The position numbers and the translations under genes are program-made. From positions 1-6,069 of the forward strand of contig JASLKI010000380.1 of NCBI GenBank assembly GCA_030747575.1: a stretch of 6,069 nt of DNA, given 5' to 3'. Of this stretch, positions 6,050 to 6,069 are shown in pieces. Source of the stretch: Verrucomicrobiota bacterium. GTDB taxonomy: Bacteria > Verrucomicrobiota > Verrucomicrobiia > Limisphaerales > UBA1096. A model generated the notes under the pieces. That model ran no database searches and was not told the DNA's origin. It saw only the letters and a program-made list of their open reading frames with translations. Position 1 is the stretch's first letter, and the number at the start of each line of letters is the position of its first letter.

Positions 6050-6069
6050 CCCTTCCAGCTCTTTGCCGG
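6032..6069 (+). CDS. Possible 5' end of a gene cut by the window edge
   Basis: An ATG at 6032, 35 bases after the ankyrin stop, opens a frame that has no stop up to the edge (12 codons, beginning MNSIYNPF). Base composition rises in G+C over the last 25 bases, as expected when entering a gene. There is only a weak GGA upstream. Twelve codons are too few for recognition, and the frame could be chance. Confidence 0.25.
   Translation, partial: MNSIYNPFQLFA

Overview
The window looks like part of the genome of a polysaccharide-degrading member of the Planctomycetota-Verrucomicrobiota-Chlamydiota superphylum, most likely Verrucomicrobiota. The evidence is three protein families found side by side: a Tat-exported DUF1552 (HXXSHH) protein, a large multi-domain DUF1587/1595/1592/1588/1585 cytochrome-type protein with a CxxCH haem motif, and a secreted type I sulfatase. 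These families are expanded and often neighbours in that superphylum. The phylum is inferred from gene content only; no marker gene is present.

Layout. Bases 1-158 are a short flank with no gene that can be assigned. Bases 159-5118 hold a tight minus-strand operon, transcribed right to left: DUF1552 protein (3850-5118), haem-binding PSD-type protein (1451-3853) and sulfatase (159-1454). Both junctions are 4-base stop/start overlaps (GTGA at 3850-3853, ATGA at 1451-1454), which implies translational coupling. Bases 5119-5417 separate this operon from a divergent gene. This stretch holds a short coding-like plus-strand fragment, an inverted repeat and a near-perfect but orphan Shine-Dalgarno-like sequence. 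A plus-strand gene at 5418-5996 encodes a small AT-rich ankyrin-repeat lipoprotein. A possible new plus-strand reading frame starts at 6032 and runs off the right edge.

How the genes may work together. All three operon products carry export signals (Tat, Sec, Sec) and should act in the periplasm or at the cell surface. The sulfatase would remove sulfate esters from a polysaccharide or similar substrate. The c-type-haem protein and the DUF1552 protein form a recurrent pair of unknown biochemistry, plausibly a redox or binding module acting on the same substrate. The sulfatase has a Cys-type formylglycine motif, so it needs a maturase encoded elsewhere. The ankyrin lipoprotein differs clearly in base composition and is probably unrelated to the operon.

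None of the four main genes has a recognisable Shine-Dalgarno sequence at its chosen start. No convincing tRNA, rRNA, CRISPR array, insertion sequence or strong terminator was seen.
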